This document shows positions 5,009-5,923 of a stretch of DNA of 5,923 nt, piece after piece (position 1 is the stretch's first letter; every line of letters starts with the position of its first letter). The notes below the pieces were generated by a model that did not search any database, was not told where the DNA came from, and saw only the letters and a list, made by a program, of their open reading frames with translations. Position numbers and translations under genes: made by a program. The DNA comes from Nitrospina sp. (GTDB lineage Bacteria > Nitrospinota > Nitrospinia > Nitrospinales > Nitrospinaceae), in NCBI GenBank assembly GCA_004357435.1, contig SMVS01000001.1:1-5923 (forward strand), in the 5' to 3' direction.

Positions 5009-5923
5009 ATGGCTTCCTTCGGAAATATTATAGCGGTTGGCGGCGGCAAGGGCGGGGTCGGGAAAAGTATTTTGGCCGCCAATATGGCCGTGGCCCTGGC
5101 TTTGACTGGACGAAAGGTGATTTTGGTGGACGCCGATTACGGAGCTTCCAACCTGCATGCCTTGCTGGGAATAAAAAATCCACGTTTTGGATTGCGCGAT
5201 TTTTTTGATCGTGATTCCAGGGACATTGATTCGCTGACCCTCGACACTGGAATCAGCAGTTTAAAATTTCTGAGTGGCGCTGGAGATTTACCAGGCAGTT
5301 CCGATCTCAATATCCGATTTCAAAATAAATTGATCGCCGGCATTAAAAACTTGAAGGCCGATCTCATCGTGATGGATCTGGGGCCTGGAACAAGTTTTCA
5401 TGTCATAGATTATTTTAATGTCGCTCATCAAAATGTGGTGCTGTCCACTCCTGAGATGACTTCAATTCTAAACACCTTCAGCTTTATTAAAGCTTCATTG
5501 TTTCGTAGAATCAGCCAGCACTTTAAAACCAATTCAGACATCCAGCGTCTTCTCGACTTCTCAAGGAACCCTGAATTGAGTGAGGAATGTTACGAGGTCG
5601 GCACCCTGCTAAAAAAGGTGGCCGATTTGCACCCCCACTCTGTGAAAGAAATTGAAAGGATCCTGCATGATTTTCAACCCAGCTTGATCATCAACCGGGT
5701 CAGGAAAAAAAAGGATGTTCTGGTGGGAAACACTCTGGTCAGGCTGGTTAACAAATACCTGAATATCGAAACTCGATATCTTGGATACCTGGTCGAGAGC
5801 GACCAGGTGCGTGACTCCGTAGATGAAATGATCCCATTCTTGATTAAAGACCCGGCAAGTCTGCCTTCAGAAAACTTGCAACAAATTATAAGCGCCCTGA
5901 CCCATTCTGAAATTCACCTGATA
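5009..5923 (+). CDS. MinD/ParA-type P-loop ATPase, FlhG-like (partial, first 305 residues)
   Basis: Deviant-Walker-A ATPase of the SIMIBI class, a family whose dimers switch with ATP on membranes or nucleoids to position cellular structures. GKGGVGKS at residues 13-20 contains both signature lysines (K14, K19). DADYGASNLHALLGI (41-55) is the switch I region, and LIVMDLGPGTS (119-129) is Walker B with D123. TPEMTSI (147-153) matches the TPEPTSI block of the COG0455 FlhG-like branch. The DLGxGTS signature and a helical insertion around 160-225 resemble longer MinD-like proteins of deltaproteobacteria rather than MinD itself. The chain begins directly at the first strand and lacks the N-terminal DQAxxLR segment by which FlhG activates FlhF, so a flagellar role is not supported. 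The frame is open at the right edge, so any C-terminal amphipathic helix or DNA-binding domain cannot be judged. No Shine-Dalgarno precedes it, and reinitiation from gene B is likely. Confidence 0.9.
   Translation, partial: MASFGNIIAVGGGKGGVGKSILAANMAVALALTGRKVILVDADYGASNLHALLGIKNPRFGLRDFFDRDSRDIDSLTLDTGISSLKFLSGAGDLPGSSDLNIRFQNKLIAGIKNLKADLIVMDLGPGTSFHVIDYFNVAHQNVVLSTPEMTSILNTFSFIKASLFRRISQHFKTNSDIQRLLDFSRNPELSEECYEVGTLLKKVADLHPHSVKEIERILHDFQPSLIINRVRKKKDVLVGNTLVRLVNKYLNIETRYLGYLVESDQVRDSVDEMIPFLIKDPASLPSENLQQIISALTHSEIHLI

Noticed and set aside
5705..5712. Eight-A tract with in-phase A-AAA-AAG slippery heptamer inside the ATPase gene
   Set aside because: The -1 frame ends after about a dozen codons and I see no strong downstream stem. 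It encodes a normal Lys-Lys-Lys stretch and is probably incidental.
5009..5923. Calling the ATPase minD, parA or flhG outright
   Set aside because: No minC/minE, parB or flhF neighbour is visible, the FlhG N-terminal activating segment is absent and the C-terminus is outside the window.

Overview
The window is bacterial chromosome of medium GC content. It holds two divergent gene blocks separated by about 430 bases. The left block reads leftward, in transcription order: an M50 site-2-type membrane metalloprotease, trpS, and ileS, which runs off the left edge. The gaps of 23 and 25 bases suggest one operon. The synthetases are intact as far as visible. TrpS carries a four-cysteine motif like the iron-sulfur cluster of Thermotoga maritima TrpRS. 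IleS is the bacterial editing type with a cysteine-bearing insertion before its KMSKS loop.

The right block reads rightward: an unrecognised 138-residue single-pass membrane protein (here gene A), an unrecognised 170-residue low-complexity protein (gene B, overlapping A by four bases), and a MinD/ParA-type P-loop ATPase that starts five bases after B and runs off the right edge. The ATPase most resembles the FlhG-like (COG0455) branch seen in deltaproteobacteria-like lineages. Genes A and B share a short Leu/Glu motif, L-[TN]-L-E-x-L, once in A and twice in B, with a fourth looser version in B. I infer, without proof, that A, B and the ATPase form a membrane-linked positioning or signalling module. 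This is the most likely place for something undescribed.

The divergent spacer (about 3649-4077) has no RNA gene that I can recognise. It contains a 19-base A/T palindrome near the protease gene, a possible 57-codon small ORF (3811-3984), overlapping inverted repeats (3985-4013), and weak promoter candidates toward the A-B-ATPase block. Few genes here have a clear Shine-Dalgarno sequence. Only the protease (TTG start) and gene B have an AGAGG-like one, so translational coupling probably matters.

Organism: a Gram-negative, deltaproteobacterial or Nitrospinota-like bacterium would fit the gene families. This is an impression from protein style, not a demonstrated assignment.
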